DNA from: Dendrophyllia cribrosa
Taxonomy: Eukaryota; Cnidaria; Anthozoa; Scleractinia; Dendrophylliidae
Direction of reading: 5' to 3'
Length of the DNA stretch: 64,000 bases
Assembly (NCBI GenBank): GCA_024195265.1
Contig: JAJLRJ010000014.1
Location: forward strand, 14,944,459-15,008,458
The translations under genes and the position numbers were made by a program. Below are positions 1 through 41,970 of this stretch, in pieces. The first letter of the stretch is position 1, and every line of letters begins with the position of its first letter. Below the pieces are notes generated by a model, which was not told the DNA's origin, did not search any database, and was given only the letters and a program-made list of their open reading frames with translations.

Positions 1-49
1 TCATTGTACCTTTTATGGGTCACAATAAGATTGGTACCGCTCAGGGTGC

Positions 50-340
50 TAGAGCAGTTTTCAATTGAGTGCCGTAAAACCAAAACCAAAGTAAATGTGA
101 TTACTATGACCAATCACAGAGGACGTAAACAATCCAATGAACCAATCAGAGCTCGAAGCAATTACATGTCGGCGGCGCCAAGCGCGGGAAAACGCGTGCG
201 AACAAGTCACGATTGGTTTTGGTTTTACTTCTGATTGGTCGAGAAAGTGGTGCGAGATTTTTTAGCCAATCACAAAGCGTAGCAATGCAAAACCAAAGCA
301 ATTGTGTAATTACTTTCGACACTTAATTGAAACAACTCTA
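50..340. mobile_element. AGAGCAGTTTTC MITE, copy 1
   Basis: About 290 bp beginning AGAGCAGTTTTCAATTGAGTG and ending in a degenerate inverted copy (TTGAAACAACTCTA). It contains repeated ACCAATCAGA/ATTGGT motifs. Homologous to copies at 40865 and 43245, in opposite orientation. Confidence 0.82.
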
Positions 341-980
341 TAATCTATCAAAGGCTCCTGTGAGCCAACCCGTGAATAAGAAATGCTCTACACATCGCTG
401 GCTCATATTTGAGCAACCACTCCTTGCAAAAAGGTGTCGAAATGTAGTTAAATAGAAATTTTGAATTTAGACGCGTTTTAATAGCCGATTTGGTTGAGTT
501 CGTGGAAGCTTTATTGTATCAATTGACACTTTGCCAAATTTATCTTTTCAACGCGAAACGCAATGTACGGTATGTTTAAATTATAAACATGGCTCGATAT
601 CTTTTAAAATACCGTCATCCACGATATGATATGTGTGATATTAAAGGTCTACATACACTGTTCAGTAGAAAAACGCAAGGATATATTATCACTTGAGAAC
701 AGATCCACTGACGACATATGAAAGTTGACCTTTAGCGAACAAACGTGCCCATTTCTCTCCTATTTCAAACAATACGAATTTGTGTCACGCTAAGACATGA
801 AAGACAAATTTGGTTTATTCATCAAAAAAGTCCAAAATAATGCGAAACATCTTTAAGCTTATTGTTGTTCAATTTCATTTAAAAAACTTAGTTATTGTTA
901 TCGCTGGATTCACGTTGTTCTTGCTACACAACGCATTCAAAACAAAACTAATTAAAAACATTACGTGACAAAAAGTTTAC
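341..980. other. AT-rich stretch, nothing recognised
   Basis: No coding exon, repeat border or RNA gene could be supported. It should lie within the CASD1 transcription unit if the terminal exons are left of base 1. Confidence 0.4.
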
Positions 981-1060
981 AGCTGATGGAGCGAGCGAGT
1001 GAGTGAGCGAGCGAGCGAGCGAGTGAGTGAGTGATTGAGCGAGTGAGTGAGTGAGTGAGT
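981..1060. repeat. (GAGT/GAGC)n microsatellite
   Basis: About 80 bp of interspersed GAGT and GAGC tetranucleotides. Confidence 0.9.
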
Positions 1061-1277
1061 GCTTATTTGCATATCTGTCCCTGTTGCCGATAACCCGTTC
1101 ATTACGCATGCGCGTATTCACGGATTAAAAATGACCACCGTGAGAATAATTGCAGTACCTTTTAGGGTACTGTGCCAAACAAATATGACAGAAACGTTTA
1201 GATTTGGTACCTCTTTGGGGTAAAAATCAATTAAAGTCACACCCATCAAACAAGATTCTGGTATACCGCACGTCTAT

Positions 1278-1742
1278 CATATTTATTTGCCGTTCCGAGT
1301 TTGCGCGGGAGATTGGGTCAAGTTACATATCGCAAAGCATCATAGGGCTGTTTTGGGGGACGCTACTCTATAACTCGCGCTTTTGAGGAGTCATAGTCCA
1401 AGGAAATACCGAAGGAAGTTGCGTTCTGCACATTCTTTTTCTCCCAGGGAAGTAATCTCCACAATTCCCAGTGTTTTGTGTATCCACCTTCAAATTTTTG
1501 TTGCGTATGAGTTTTTTATACAAGCGCCTCGCTTTAGCATCACTCGGCAACGTTTGACACTTTATATCTGACGAGTTCCTCCAGTTATTTGTGCATCCTG
1601 GCACACAACAGTTAAATTTACCCATTTTACAACAACCAAAACACAAAGCTACGAGAAATTCAAGCAAATGGCGTCCCGCAAAACAGCCCTATGATGCTTT
1701 GCGACACGTAACTTGACCCAATCTCGAAACGGCGAATATGGT
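1278..1742. mobile_element. TIR element carrying a THAP-domain fragment
   Basis: Inverted arms of about 75 bp (1283-1365 and 1670-1742) share GAGATTGGGTCAAGTTAC and AAGCATCATAGGGCTGTTTT. Between them the minus strand encodes a THAP-like segment, so the element looks like an internally deleted THAP transposon. Confidence 0.75.
1390..1625 (-). pseudogene. THAP zinc-finger fragment
   Basis: Minus-strand frame beginning MGKFNCCVPGCTNN, then SDIKCQTLPSDAKARRLYKK, CGDYF and a terminal LPSVFPW. The spacing of C-x4-C, a basic helix, C-x2-[H] and FP resembles the C2CH THAP DNA-binding domain, but the last zinc ligand position reads Tyr in CGDY where His is expected. It has no continuation into a transposase. 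Confidence 0.7.
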
Positions 1743-2211
1743 CGTCCCCCGCCCCTCCTTTTCCCCGCACCGGGTACAGATGTTTTTGTGCATTTAGGGA
1801 AATAAGGGAAGTGGTCATAACAAGTATACTCGAAGAGGACCCACCTAACATAGTGGTAGGGGTGCTATGCAAGATACCACCTATCTGATGAGCCTAATAG
1901 ACAAAATTTATTGGCCTAAAAAAAATGAGATAAAACTTTAATATTCTGTGTGCATGAAGCTTGCATTGCTAGTAAGACAGCACAGGTTGGTTTGAATATT
2001 TTTCTCAGTAAAGTTTCTTTTCCTGATAAAATGGGGGCTATACCAACAAGAGACCATCTTTTTCGGTGGGGGAGGGGTGGTATATAATGAGACCACCAGT
2101 CGTTTTGTAAAATGGTGGGTCGTGTCCGAGTAAAATAGTTTTGAACATTTCACTAAACAAGGTAGTCTTTCTGTAAACTGCAAAACAGTCAACCCCGGGA
2201 GCTGTACTTAC

Positions 2212-32503
<30,292 letters not shown>

Positions 32504-32756
32504 TAACTTGTTACCCAGGGTCTTCTCGCCAACCCCCGTCAGAATAAGACGAGGCGATCTAAGGGACGGACCATTATTTCTCTGGAAGGGGGGAGGAGGG
32601 GAGAGGAGGGGGGGAGGGGGGGAATGAGAAATTTTCCTCTACAAACAATTTTTTAAATTTATGCGCGTCTGCAATCACTTTTTTTCAAAAGCACCTTCCT
32701 GCAAACATTTTTTTTTTTCATTTTCTTTACAGTGCTATCTACGGAAGCTTGTAAGT

Positions 32757-33008
32757 GCCATCCGACATCCGACTTGTTGAGAATCCGGCATCCGACTTGT
32801 TGAGAATCCGACATCAGACTTTTTGAGAATCCGACATCAGACTTGTTGAAAATCCGACATCCGACTTGTTGAAAATCCGACATCCGACTTGTTGAAAATC
32901 CGACATCCGACTTGTTGAGAATCCGACATCCGACTTGTTGAAAATCCGACATCCGACTTGTTGATAATCCGACATCCGACTTGTGAAAATCCGACATCCG
33001 ACTTATGA
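32757..33008. repeat. 23-bp tandem array, left arm
   Basis: About ten units of GAAAATCCGACATCCGACTT plus GTT. It reads open in several frames, but this reflects the 23-24-bp period, not a gene. Confidence 0.93.
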
Positions 33009-33705
33009 AACGGCATCCCAGACTGGTGACCCTTTTCCGTGGAAGTGATGAATGGAACGGTGGAACGGTGGAATGGCGGAATATGCTAAAACACGGAATA
33101 AGATAAATCTAAAACTAATAACTAAATAATTTCCGCAGAGTCTCCAGTCACGATGATATGATCGTTTCTGGCTGGTCAAATATATATGAATAAATAACTC
33201 TTAAAACAGGGGCCCATGAAACGAAAATGGCGTAAGGTTATAAATTTTCAAACAAGTCATTGCTCAAAGGCTGTGGCACTCTAAAGCGCTTAACAATCAA
33301 AATAAGAAGACTCCGATTACATCACTAGGGAACATCACGATGCCGCGGAAGGGAATCAAAGAAGTTGACGATTACCAGAATATGGTGCGGTTCCTGTGAC
33401 GTATCCATATAAGTGGAATGTATTTTCTCTTTTTTTCTGTAACGCGTGTCATCCCGTTTTTAATTTGAATGTTTTTCATTAACATAGAAAATGAGTGGCA
33501 AACGCGAGAACGCTTACACATTTGATGTTCATTGTTCAGTTGTATAAACTTTCATGTCAGTTTATATTACACGAGCCGCAGGGAAAAAACTACAAAAATG
33601 TCACAGTAAATACGTGTGAATTGTAAACAAAGTAGAGGCGTGTTTTTAGAAAAACTATTCATTCCACCGTTCCATCATTCCGTAGAATAGGGTCACCTGT
33701 CTAGG

Positions 33706-33882
33706 ATGTTTCACAAGTCGGACATGAGTCGGATGTCGGATTTTCACGAGTCGGATGTCGGATTTTCAACAAGTTGGATGCCGGATTTTCAACAAGTCGG
33801 ATGTCGGATTTTCAACAAGTCGGATGTCGGATTTTCAACAAGTCGGATGTCGGATTCTCAAAAAGTCGGATGTCGGATGGCA
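33706..33882. repeat. 23-bp tandem array, right arm (inverted)
   Basis: About seven units of AAGTCGGATGTCGGATTTTC plus AAC, the inverse of the left array; flanked outward by CACCTACAAGCTTCCGTAGG. Confidence 0.93.
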
Positions 33883-34021
33883 CCTACAAGCTTCCGTAGG
33901 GCTATCTTCTCTGGTGCTAAAAATATTTAAGCTTAAAAATAAAACACAAACAGCGGTGATAAACATGGTAAACCAACGCATTTTTACAATAAACTCGACG
34001 TTTCGTATGCTAAGTAACATA

Positions 34022-34271
34022 CAGGGGCGTAGCCGGCATTTGGAAGAGTGGGGGGGGGGGGGGGGGGGGGGGAGGGGGGAGGGGGTTCCAAAGCTCCCGA
34101 GAGCGCCGAAGGAGCGAGCTTTTAGAGGGGTCAGGGGGCATCTTCCCCCTGAAAATTTTGAAAAATTAGGTTGTCTGAGACTGCATCTCGTGCATTTTAA
34201 AGACAGTTTGACATGAAATAAGGCGACTTTCTGATAGATTTGCCGTTCACCCTCCCCTGGCTACACCCCTG
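34022..34271. mobile_element. CAGGGGCGTAGCCGG hAT-like element
   Basis: Inverted ends CAGGGGCGTAGCC and GGCTACACCCCTG with ACATA on both flanks; includes a G-run at 34050-34071. Nested in the foldback element. Confidence 0.82.
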
Positions 34272-35288
34272 ACATACATTTTCAAAAGTAACCGTTGCAG
34301 TGTTTGAAAACTGTTTATATAGTTCAAAATAAGGGGCGGGAACCAAGATTAAGAAAAAACGATTCCACAGTACCGAAGTCCTGATCCTCCTTGACGATGT
34401 TCCACAGGCCATCATACTCGTACTACCCGGCCTGTGGTACCAACGGTGAAGGCACAGGTACATTGCTGATTTAAAATGATTCCCATCGCCATAGCCGGGT
34501 TACTCCAAATAACTTGTAAACAGTTAGTGACCCACTAGCTTTGATGGTGATATCGTCAGAAAGATGACAGACTTCTGAAACTCGCCCAGTTCTTGACAGA
34601 ATGTCAACGTTAATTTTAATGGTTTATCTAACTTCTCTGCAAACATTTTTTATGCAGATCGTATTTTCAAACAATTTATTTTGTCTTTTCAGGCCCTGCA
34701 AACATTTTTTTAAATATTTCTCATCCCCCTCCTCCAGAAAAATAATGGTCCGTCCCTAAGCATCATGGTGTTTTCTTTCGCGTGCTATTTTTTTTTATAG
34801 GGAACTTAAGCTACGACGACGGCAGCGCCAAGGAAAACGTTACTTGTAAAAAAGGACTCGCGCTATTTTAAACTACTTTTCAGTTGTTCCCATTTGTTTA
34901 GTTTGTCTAATGTGACTGAATTGTCCAGGAGCAGAATTTGAAGGGTGGCTTTCCAGTTCAAATGGAAAAAGAAAAACTAACCGGGGTCATGGCTCATGTA
35001 CGACGAACTGACTGGCGTCATAAAACCTAATACAATACAACCTAACACTGCCTAACACAATATATCACAATACAGTCGTCGTACACGACCCATGACCCAC
35101 TAACCGTCGTGTGTTCACGTTCTCCACAAAACCTATAGTTTGATCATTTGACGTTGTTGTTTTGCAGGAAACGGAAAAGAAATGTACAAAATGTAAAACG
35201 CACGTGCAGAGGCATTGTTTTCGCTCATTAAACTATGATTAAATCTATTGCTTTGTGTCGTTCTCGCTGCCGTCGCCGTCGTGGTTGC

Positions 35289-36380
35289 TTAAAGCCTGCC
35301 GCACATTTGAGGAAAGTGCTGAGCAAAATTCCTCGCGAGGCAGTTAGCTCAGCTGTTTCCGCAAGTGTGCGCTGGATTTTTGGTGAGTTTTTCGCCTCGC
35401 GATATCTGACGTGTTTGATATTTTTTGCCTCACGAGACAAATTCCTCATCGTGTGCGTGCGCCGCGAGAATCTGGCTGAGCCAAATTAATCGATTAGCCA
35501 ATAAAATTGCATGGCAAGTTCACATGATTTCAAGCTCGACATTCAAGATGGCGGACGACGAGATGTTAAAACTTCTCGTAGCTCTTCTTATCCGTTTGTT
35601 TGTGGTCCACTTAGAGTATACAAAATGTAATATTACATTTGTATAACTACAATTGCTGTAATTGATATTAAAACAAAGTTTTAATATCTACTTTTTTAGA
35701 ATATTCTTAGGATATACACCTAATTGCAGTAATGTTGTCATAGGAAAATGAAAAATGAAAAAAACCCAAATAGGAATTAATTAGCTTAATCATCATTCAC
35801 AGCGACACGCGGCACAATTAAGCGTGCAGCGGCTATTGTTAATTTAAATTAAGCGTGCAGCGGCTATTGTTAATTTAAATTAAGCGTGCAGCGGCTATTT
35901 GTGTGTCTAATTATTTCCTATTGGCCTTTTTTCCATTTTTCATTTTTCTATGACAACGTTATTGTAATTAGGTGTAATTTAAATTAAGCATTTTATTAGA
36001 TTTTAATACACTAAACATGCAACATACAAGGCTGCATAGAACTCGACAAGTTTATCCTCTAGGATAACTTCGTTAACCACACTCCCGGGCCACACTCCTG
36101 TCCGCCATCTTGAATGTCGAGCTTCAAATCACGTGAGCTCGCCATGCAATTTTATTGGCGAATCGATTAATTTGGCTCAGCCAGATTCTCGCGGCGCCCG
36201 CACACGATGAGGAATTTGTCTCGTGAGGCAAAAAATATCAAACACGACAGATATTTGCCTCACGACCTCGTGAGGCGAAAAACTGATCAAAAATCCAGCG
36301 CACACTTGCGGAAACAGCTGAGCTAACTGCCTCGCGAGGAATTTTGCTCAGCACTTTCCTCAAGTGTGCGGCAGGCTTAA
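35289..36380. mobile_element. TTAAAGCCTGCCGCACA foldback element
   Basis: Arms of about 280 bp (35289-35560 and 36095-36380) inverted with modest divergence; they contain CTCGCGAGGCAGTTAGCTCA and AATTAATCGATTAG. Within the centre, nested inverted ends ACACCTAATTGCAGTAATG (35718) and its inverse (about 35975) surround three tandem copies of a 36-bp unit (ATTAAGCGTGCAGCGGCTAT) at 35817-35900. Confidence 0.85.
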
Positions 36381-36537
36381 GGGGGAAAGGTTCCGTTCAT
36401 CAGTATGCATTTATGAAAAGAGTATGCACAAAGTGCGACGGCTGATACCGAAAATGCGCGAAATATTCACGAACAGGCTCTGTAATGTTTCGCATCAATA
36501 ATTGAACGTGCAAAGCGCTGTCTGATAAAATACATTA

Positions 36538-36730
36538 GTATACAGCTATTTAAATCAACGTTGTCGGATGAAAGCTCAAAGCCTACAAGCCAAGACCGCA
36601 AGGTAGGTGGATAGTTGTTAATAGCAATTGTGGTGAATTTATGCATATAAATCCCATACTACCTTGCGGTCTTGGCTTTGAGCTTTTTTCATCCGACAAC
36701 GTTAATTGAAATAGCTGTATACTGAAACAG
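36538..36730. repeat. foldback with CCGCAAGGTAGGTGG arms
   Basis: GCTATTTAAATCAACGTTGTCGG... and its inverse flank CAAGACCGCAAGG / CCTTGCGGTCTTGG. A related CCGCCTTGCGGTCTTGGC half is found at 37369-37390. Confidence 0.85.
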
Positions 36731-36865
36731 TGGAAAGCATTGTTGGCGCTCTCTGATATTCACCTCCCAGCAATTTGCGCGCGAAAATTGTAATCGTTGA
36801 CAGAAATAAATGAGTTAAAAAGCATCATTTTCGTTATATTATCTCACTGTTTCAGTATATACTAA

Positions 36866-36962
36866 AACAACTATTCACCTCGGAGTAGGTGGGTAGTGAT
36901 GGATATCCACCACTACCCACCTACACTTCGGTGAATAGTTGTTAACTATTTTTCAACGCATT
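36866..36962. repeat. short foldback AACAACTATTCACC
   Basis: AACAACTATTCACCTCGGAG and inverse around GTAGTGATGGATATCCACCA. Confidence 0.85.
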
Positions 36963-37549
36963 GTTCTTTCTCAGTCTGCATGAAGTGTTAACAATATCCC
37001 GTGGATTAAAATTAGCAAAATTACCATAAATATATATTTTTTGCATTCGTGTTTGCTCGGGAAGCCTTCGGAAGCGTAAAAACAAGCAATTTTGAGTCCA
37101 AGAATTCAGTGCGGATAGAGAATTTCATGAGTTGACACTACAGGGAAGTAAACTAGGTGTATTGTAGATTGTCATTGTTGTTGTGGCTGCTTAATTATCT
37201 TCCCACACAGTCAAATAAAGGAACCCTTCGAAGGCAATATGATTCGTATCGGTTTTTGTTTCCCTCCTTTAAAAAAACGGATGCAAACATCTTTAGTACT
37301 GTCGCCCATTTTCGGTCGCGCCCGCACTGACAACCGGAATCTGGGATGGTTGTTTACAACTACCCATACCGCCTTGCGGTCTTGGCTTTGAGCGTATGCA
37401 TGTGAATATCTTTTTCTTTGTTCAAGGCATTCATATACATGTACGTCCTGTACAAAGCGCATACAGAGGGAGCGGGGATTGTGCGTGGAGCGCGAGGAAA
37501 GGAGGCAAAGCCCTATCGCAGCAAGGAGTGAAAGAGCTTTCATCTCCCA

Positions 37550-38110
37550 CTTTGTAAAATTAAGAGAAATAAGAAATATTAAAGATTCAATAAAGTTTTA
37601 AATTTAATTAGAATTTGTAGTTAATAATAAATAGACGGACACCAAGTTAGTCCACTAGAAACGTGGAGTACTCTTGCGTGGGTATCAACTGTCTGTTGGT
37701 TTTCCAAAACTCATTTTCTTTCTTCTATCCCTTCTTTAAACCTCTTCTCGACTCTTCAAATTTTATTCAAATTCACGTGTACTCCCGCCTTAACGAAGGC
37801 TGATGTATTTTCTTCTCTTACTATTCTTAATGCATCGCCTGGTTATGTATTGAAAATCTGGCATAATAACAACGAATTAACTCGTTAAATGGAAAGTTCT
37901 AGCAAGGCGCGGTGATTCTACAGGTTTAAGACAGTGTTACGCGCCGGTTACAAGAGGCAATACTTTGTACACAACCTGTCTCATAATTTTGTTGCGACAA
38001 AAGTGGCAATCATTTCTCTCAATTTTTTTGTTTCCGAAATCCGGCATTGCATGAGGCTCGTCTTTTTGCAACGATTCTCACAACGCTGCAACGAATTGTT
38101 TTAGTGTTGC
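37550..38110. other. intergenic, nothing recognised
   Basis: No exon, RNA or element border supported. Confidence 0.4.
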
Positions 38111-38126
38111 GTTGTGCAATACTTGT

Positions 38127-38213
38127 CAATCTCGTTCCAGAGTCCGCGTTACCCTTGCCCAGCGGAACGGGCAAAGAGGAAGGGTAACGCGGACTCTGGG
38201 AACAAGATTGGCA
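38127..38213. repeat. foldback CTCGTTCCAGAGTCCGCGTT
   Basis: Arms of about 35 bp around AGCGGAACGGGCAAAG; same style as the hairpin at 43159. Confidence 0.88.
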
Positions 38214-38962
38214 ACTTGTCTGTAATTATTATCACATTGCGACCCACTGCACATGCGTACATGCGCCCTAGTCCTCTGCAGCCAGATAATGTTTCGAGAC
38301 AGGTTTCACGAAACGTTGCCTAATAAAACACCGTGTTTATTCATGATACTGTGTTACAAGACCATCTCTTGAGAGCACCTGTCTTGATACAGAAGGTAAT
38401 TTGTACTTTTGCTATTGAAAGAGGACCCAGGTTTGACATCCATAACATACAGATAAAATGGTTGAACACTTTGCGTCTCAGGTACCTGGCTCACCAGGTA
38501 ACAATCCAGACAAGTGAGGAAACGAGAAACATAGAATGCACGATCACTGCAACAAACCGTTGAGAATAGCCGGATCTGGGTTTCCAGACCTAGATCAGTA
38601 TCAATACTTGAAGTGAAACGAGGAAATGAGTATCTTCTACCCTTCTTAGCTCGCTGAAGGATGGGTGTATGGCCCCCAGGAAACTCTCCAGAAACTGCGA
38701 GGAAATGAGTATCTTACCTCCCTAAAGGGCGGGTGTATGGTTCCCCAGGGAACTCCCAAAACAAGTGAGGAAATCAGTTTCCTCTACCCCTCATAGCTCC
38801 CTAAAGGGCGGGTGTATGGTTCCCCAGGGAACTCCCAAAACAAGTGAGGAAATCAGTTTCCTCTACCCCTCATAGCTCCCTAAAGGGCGGGTGTATGGTT
38901 CCCCAGGGAACTCCCAAAACATGTGAGGAAATCAGTATCCTCTGCCCCTCCTAGCTCCCTAA

Positions 38963-39696
38963 TTTTTTATTTTTATTTATTTTAATTCAATATTTTAACA
39001 GGAACATCTAATTAGCGTTGGCTAGTTTGATTAGAGTCCTGTATAACATAAATATTACAAAGAAAAGTAAATAAACACGACGTTACAGATTACATATATA
39101 ATACAATACAATTACAATACATCTCGAATTGATATTGTGCGCTGTGATCTTTCTAGCGTTTGAAATGGCGCTTGGCCTTGGCCTTAAACTCCTCGATATT
39201 TAAACTATTCCTTATACTTATAGGAAGTTGGTTGAAAGTGCGCGCTCCATTTATGCGGAAGCTGCCTTGATACTTGGTGGTTTTGGCTAGTGGAATGCGC
39301 AACAGGTATCGGTGCCTAGTGCGATAGTTATGAATTTCCCTGGCATGTTTGAATTCGCCAATTAGGTATTCAGGGGCTAAACCATGAATTGATTTAAAGA
39401 CTAGGATCGACTTCAAGTAGTCTCGTCGCTTCTGCAAGTTAGGCCAGCTGAAGACATTGGGCAACTCAGCATACTCAACAGTTCTGCCTTCGATGATACT
39501 GGCAGCTCGCCGATGGAGCTTGTCCAAGTAAGCTTTGTTGCCCAGGCCACAACTGTCCCAAGCACTACAGCAATAATCAAATAATGGTAGGACCATTGCA
39601 CAATAAAGTGTAATACATGCATGTTTAGGTAGAACTTTGCGTGCCCTGCGTAGCATGCCTAGACGCGATGAAATCTTTTTGCCTATATACTCAATA
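38963..39696 (-). mobile_element. 5'-truncated LINE inserted in the satellite
   Basis: Minus-strand retroposon whose 3' end is AT-rich (at 38963) and whose 5' truncation is at 39696, next to TAA shared by both junctions. It encodes the C-terminal part of a non-LTR reverse transcriptase. Confidence 0.9.
39153..39696 (-). pseudogene. non-LTR reverse transcriptase, C-terminal fragment
   Basis: Contains KKISSRLGMLRRARKVLP, LYCAMVLPLFDYCCSAWDSC and LDKLHRRAASIIEGR, then an EYLI...RLPISIRN-type tail typical of LINE RT C-termini. The catalytic FADD region is missing. Confidence 0.92.
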
Positions 39697-40595
39697 TAAA
39701 GGGCGGGTGTATGGCTCCCCAGGGAACTCCCAAAACATGTGAGGAAATCAGTATCCTCTACCCCTCCTAGCTTTCTAAAGGGCGGGTGTATGGTTCCCCA
39801 GGGAACTCCCAAAACATGTGAGGAAATCAGTATCCTCTACCCCTCCTAGCTCCCTAAAGGGCGGGTGTATGGCTCCCCAGGGAACTCCCAAAACATGTGA
39901 GGAAATCAGTATCCTCTACCCTTCCTAGCTCCCTAAAGGGCGGGTGTATGGCTCCCCAGGGAACTCCCAAAACATGTGAGGAAATCAGTATCCTCTACCC
40001 CTCATAGCTCCCTAAAGGGCGGGTGTATGGCTCCCCAGGGAACTCCCAAAATAAGTAAGGAAATCACTATCCTCCACCCTCCTAGTTCGCTAAAGGGCGG
40101 GTGTATGGCTCCCCAGGGAACTCCCAAAACATGTGAGGAAATCAGTATCCTCTACCCCTCCTAGATCCCTAAAGGGCGGGTGTATGGCTCCCCAGGGAAC
40201 TCCCAAAACAAGTGAGGAAATTAGCATCCTCTACCCTTCTTAATAGCTCACTAAAGTGCGTTTGACTCCGCGTCTTGCTCTTGATACAGTATCACATGAA
40301 ATTATTGCTGGTTTCTTTCTCTTTTTTGAGCAGTTGGGTGATCTATTTTAGAAATCGTAGGCCGTAAGACTGTAACCATACGTGTTTTCTTATTGATACA
40401 CTAGAATCTGATTGTTGTTCACTAATATCAGTCATTTCAATTTTGTTCTATCGAACTTTTACTTTTTATGTTTTCCCCCGGAAATTTCATTTTTTTCAAA
40501 ACGTGCTAAACAGTTGACGCCATACTATGACTACATTTTAACTTTGTGAATAAGTACAAAATATTTTACATGTCCACACCGGCCAATGAAAGCTC

Positions 40596-41275
40596 TTAAA
40601 GGAGCTATGTCATGGAAACTTTTGACGTTATGGGCTTACAACTGCCCCAAATGAAACCTTAGTACCTTTATCGAACACAAAAAGGCTTATAAAACACTAA
40701 GAGGAAGATACCAAGTGACTTTTCAAAAGAGAGAATCGACAATAATCAGAGTTTTAGCGCAGTTTTTTAAGACACAACGCGATAAACATAAAAAAAATTG
40801 GCTATTTTCTTTCAAGTTACATCCATTTCTATCCCGGCCATCTGCAGACCAATTAACTTATGTTTAGAGCAGTTTTCAATTGAGTGTCGAAAGTAATTAC
40901 ACAATCGCTTTGGTTTTGCATTGCTACGCTTTGTGATTGGCTAAAAAATCTCGCGCCACTTTCTCGACCAATCAGAAGTAAAACCAAAACCAATCGTGAC
41001 TTGCTCGCACGCGTTTTCCCGCGCATGGCGCCGGCGACATGTATTTGCTTCGAGCTCTGATTGGTTCATTGGATTGTTTACGACTGCTGTGATTGGTCAG
41101 AGTAATTACTTTGGTTTTGGTTTTACGACACTGAAATGAAAACTGCTCTTATATTAGAGCAGTAGTAAAGTAATTTTATGCAAAACGGCACCATTATTTT
41201 TGGGTTTCCACTGATATAAATATGTCTTTTGGGCTTTTTAAAGTTACACTAAAAACGGTGACATAACCCCTTTAA
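40596..41275. mobile_element. TTAAAGG...CCTTTAA element, copy 1, with nested MITE
   Basis: Ends TTAAAGGAGCTATGTCATGG and GTGACATAACCCCTTTAA. Related to 42711-43115 and 53941-54292. The AGAGC MITE at 40865-41150 is nested inside it. Confidence 0.82.
40865..41150. mobile_element. AGAGCAGTTTTC MITE, copy 2
   Basis: Inverted ends TAGAGCAGTTTTCAATTG and AAAACTGCTCTTA. Interior carries CATTGCTACGCTTTGTGATT and CCAATCAGAAGTAAAACCAA as in copy 1. Confidence 0.9.
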
Positions 41276-41449
41276 GCAGGACTTTCTTACGGTAATGTTT
41301 GTTTTTCAGTAGTATTTTACAAAATGATATTTGGTATTTTTGTTGAATTTATAGTCTTTAAGCACTCTGGGGAGTTTAAGTTAGAAAAACAAAACAAAGG
41401 AAAAGAAAAAAACCCACGCTATTTTTTAGGTTCGTGTCTTCTAACCGAA

Positions 41450-41970
41450 CTAAAATTCATGAATCTCGGGGGGGAAATAAAATTCTTCTGAATGATCCCA
41501 TTCAATTTCATAATCATATTTTTGTCCTTGACTGAAAAGTGTTCGTTCATATTCCATGGCAAAAAACTCTTGACATCCAGGCAATGTACCATTTAGCGTG
41601 CACATCACGTAATTGTCGATTTGTTTTGCGATGTAGCTCAATGGACCTGGTCCTTGCGACAACAAGTAATAATGAAAGTCCCGTATGTCAAACTTTGATC
41701 TCAGCCTCCTTTCAGCGTTTTCCCGCATGTCTATAAAAGCCTGCTGACCGATCATATACGCGGTCGCCTGGCCAGGGCCGCTCTGATAGCGCGTCACCTC
41801 TTTTCGCGCCACATCGGTGTCGTCCCAGGCATAGTCGCTGAAAAGCTGAATGGCTTGGTTACGTGACATGCCCTTGAAGTGAAGGCCTGTGTCCACAATG
41901 AGACGCAAAGCGCGCCAAATTTGCCATTTTAACATTCCATAGCGTCTTAGAGGACTTTCATCATAAACAT
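41450..41970 (-). CDS. DUF885 gene exon 8 (C-terminus and stop)
   Basis: Encodes RRYGMLKWQIWRALRLIVDT, YQSGPGQATAYMIGQQAF and KFDIRDFHYYLL, the signature C-terminal blocks of the family, ending ...EIHEF and TAG at 41452-41450. Acceptor TTTTCAG. Confidence 0.95.

Larger units (their letters stand above)
32562..34757. mobile_element. 2.2-kb foldback element just upstream of CASD1
   Basis: Ends AAGGGACGGACCATTATTTC and its inverse AATAATGGTCCGTCCCT. Inside each end lie inverted GCAAACATTTTTTT segments, then ACGGAAGCTTGTAAGTGCCATC and its inverse, then a 23-bp tandem array in opposite orientation on each side (32757-33008 and 33706-33882). A hAT-like element is nested at 34022-34271. The left end is 57 bp from the CASD1 ATG at 32503. 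Confidence 0.85.
38625..40262. repeat. 79-bp satellite array, interrupted by a LINE
   Basis: Unit contains AAAGGGCGGGTGTATGG, CCCCAGGGAACTCCCAAAAC and GAGGAAATCAGTATCCTC. About four units at 38625-38962 and seven at 39697-40262, with the LINE fragment 38963-39696 between them. Confidence 0.95.

Noticed and set aside
1..2211. Further CASD1 exons encoding the C-terminus
   Set aside because: Scanned for the expected HGM, PGY and FGKISLE-like motifs on the minus strand and found none that could be supported; the exons probably lie left of the window.
32659..33930. Open frames of KSDVGFSTSRMSDF-type repeats
   Set aside because: Produced by the 23-24-bp tandem arrays, open in more than one frame on both strands.
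35235..35489. Arg-rich open frame on the plus strand (RSRCRRRRGCLKP)
   Set aside because: Lies across the arm of the foldback at 35289-36380, has no conserved domain, and a related sequence recurs inverted at 36100-36380.
41539..41736. Plus-strand open frame over DUF885 exon 8
   Set aside because: Antisense shadow of a well-supported coding exon.
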